Shown in pieces: positions 5,037 through 6,106 of a stretch of 6,106 nucleotides of DNA. The translations under genes and the position numbers were made by a program. The notes below the pieces were generated by a model. It was given only the letters and a program-made list of their open reading frames with translations, did no database searches and was not told where the DNA came from. How positions within the stretch are numbered: position 1 is the stretch's first letter; each line of letters begins with the position of its first letter. The stretch is from an uncultured Lachnobacterium sp. (GTDB lineage Bacteria > Bacillota > Clostridia > Lachnospirales > Lachnospiraceae): the NCBI GenBank assembly GCA_900546625.1, contig URDU01000056.1, positions 1-6,106 on the forward strand. Direction: 5' to 3'.

Positions 5037-6029
5037 ATGAAAAAATATCTAAAAATAATTATTCCACTAATTTTAATATGCATCACAGGCCTTGTTATAT
5101 ACCATTTTGTATCAAAGGTAAAGCTTAATTCCTCCTATGTAAATGGTAATACTGCAGGTAATCTGTACAATGCCGGGCTCTTCTGTGAAAGTGACGGTGA
5201 AGTATTTTTCTCAAATACAAACGACAACGGCAGGCTGTATGCCATGAATATTGACGGCAGCAATATACATAAACTGAGCAATGACACCGCCATGTACATA
5301 AACGCAGATAAAAACTATGTCTATTACGTGAGAAACAACAATCAGAAAATCACAAGCCAGACCTTCTTTTCATATGACAGAAACAGCCTCTGCCGCATAA
5401 AAAGAAATGGCCACGGCTCCACCGTGCTGGATCCTGACCCATGCATCTATGCATCCCTGATAGGCAACTACATATATTATCTGCACTATGACACACAAAC
5501 CGCAACCTCTCTATACCGCATCAGAATAGATGGAGAAGATAAAAAGAAGATAAAAAGCCACTATCTGTTCACCTGCAACACATCAGGTCAGTATTTTTAT
5601 TATAATAATCCCGAAAACGGACAGCTATACAGATATGACACTGCTTCACAGAGTGAAGCCTTATTCTACGACTGCAACTGCTACAAGCCGGTTGTGCTGG
5701 ATGACACAAATGTGTACTACATGGATGTAAATCGTGACAATGCAATTGTCCATGTCAATATCAACAATCCCAATCCTGTAGTTTTAACGGAAGCCAATAT
5801 TGAGCATTACAATGTATATGGCAGTCTGATATTCTATCAGCGCGGTGGTGATAATCCTGCACTGTGTGTTGTAAAAAATGACGGCACCGGCTTTAAAGAG
5901 CTTGCTAAGGGTGAGTTTTGCAACATAAACGTAACATCACAGTATGTGTATTTCACAGATTTTGTCTCAAACAAAGAATACTATACATCCACACAGAATC
6001 CTGACACCGTAACAGCTTTACAGCCATAA
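5037..6029 (+). CDS. DUF5050-like membrane-anchored beta-propeller protein, function unknown
   Basis: A 330-residue protein with a short basic N-terminus (MKKYLK), one hydrophobic segment at about 7-25, and a long polar remainder predicted outside the membrane. C14 is preceded by LILI rather than an [A/G/S] lipobox end, so a lipoprotein is unlikely; a signal anchor or cleaved signal peptide fits. The outer part repeats a two-strand pattern: an aromatic strand (VYYV 95-98, YIYYL 145-149, YFYYN 186-190, VYYM 226-229, LIFYQ 264-268, YVYF 303-306) followed by a 'LYRxxxDG' strand (RLYAMNIDG 66-74, LCRIKRNG 118-125, LYRIRIDG 159-166, ALCVVKNDG 275-283). This is typical of the DUF5050/YWTD-like propeller family of Firmicutes, with about six repeats. 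No catalytic motif is visible. Binding to a surface ligand or sensing at the envelope are possibilities only. It is monocistronic between its own promoter and terminator. Confidence 0.85.
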   Translation: MKKYLKIIIPLILICITGLVIYHFVSKVKLNSSYVNGNTAGNLYNAGLFCESDGEVFFSNTNDNGRLYAMNIDGSNIHKLSNDTAMYINADKNYVYYVRNNNQKITSQTFFSYDRNSLCRIKRNGHGSTVLDPDPCIYASLIGNYIYYLHYDTQTATSLYRIRIDGEDKKKIKSHYLFTCNTSGQYFYYNNPENGQLYRYDTASQSEALFYDCNCYKPVVLDDTNVYYMDVNRDNAIVHVNINNPNPVVLTEANIEHYNVYGSLIFYQRGGDNPALCVVKNDGTGFKELAKGEFCNINVTSQYVYFTDFVSNKEYYTSTQNPDTVTALQP

Positions 6030-6051
6030 CAGATGTTTTCATAAAAAGAAC

Positions 6052-6091
6052 GGGGCTGTCGCACTAAGTAATTAGTGCGCAGCCTCTTTTT
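6052..6091 (+). terminator. Strong rho-independent terminator after the DUF5050-like gene
   Basis: CGCACTAA (6060-6067) pairs with TTAGTGCG (6072-6079) around a GTAA loop. After a single-base bulge at T6059, GGCTG (6054-6058) pairs with CAGCC (6080-6084), extended by a G-T and a G-C pair (6052-6053/6085-6086). Five T follow (6087-6091). The stem begins about 22 bp after the stop codon. Confidence 0.92.
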
Positions 6092-6106
6092 GGTGCAAAA
6101 AAAATA

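Noticed and set aside
5064..5080. Lipoprotein lipobox at Cys14 of the DUF5050-like protein
   Set aside because: The residue before Cys is Ile rather than Ala, Gly or Ser, and the hydrophobic stretch continues past it.

Overview
The window looks like a chromosomal segment from a low-to-moderate-GC Firmicute, most likely a Lachnospiraceae gut commensal of the Agathobacter rectale/Roseburia type. This rests on the protein styles, the strong AGGAGG-type ribosome binding sites, a tRNA gene without an encoded CCA, the infC-rpmI-rplT order with a leader attenuator, and a DUF5050-like surface protein. The genus is an inference from composition and style; no search was run.

Layout from left to right: the 3' part of a tRNA-Glu(CUC) gene on + with its terminator (1-120); a 216-bp, strongly folded inverted-repeat element (160-375) whose right end overlaps the stop codon of galE; galE on - (373-1389, UDP-glucose 4-epimerase); a divergently oriented AraC-family regulator on + (1500-2339); a hairpin terminator serving both converging transcripts (2343-2382); the translation operon infC-rpmI-rplT on - (3519 down to 2406), with a strong promoter (3668-3696) and a roughly 140-nt leader containing a terminator and a competing upstream pairing segment; pheA on - (4896-3766, chorismate mutase/prephenate dehydratase with ACT domain); a divergent promoter region; and a membrane-anchored, predicted extracytoplasmic beta-propeller-like protein on + (5037-6029) with its own strong terminator (6052-6091).

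Most of the window is core metabolism and translation. galE serves galactose (Leloir) metabolism and supply of UDP-hexoses. pheA commits chorismate to phenylalanine. infC-rpmI-rplT makes IF3 and ribosomal proteins L35 and L20. The most informative details are: (i) infC very probably starts at a rare AUU codon four codons upstream of the first AUG; (ii) an L20-type attenuation leader sits upstream of it; (iii) GalE has Cys where E. coli GalE has Tyr299, which predicts that it also accepts N-acetylated UDP-hexoses; (iv) the 216-bp palindromic element next to the tRNA gene resembles a MITE or a structured RNA and is not explained by any gene; (v) the DUF5050-like protein is of unknown function. 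I see no CRISPR array, transposase, phage gene or toxin-antitoxin pair, and no clear new multi-gene system; the 216-bp element is the best candidate for something undescribed.
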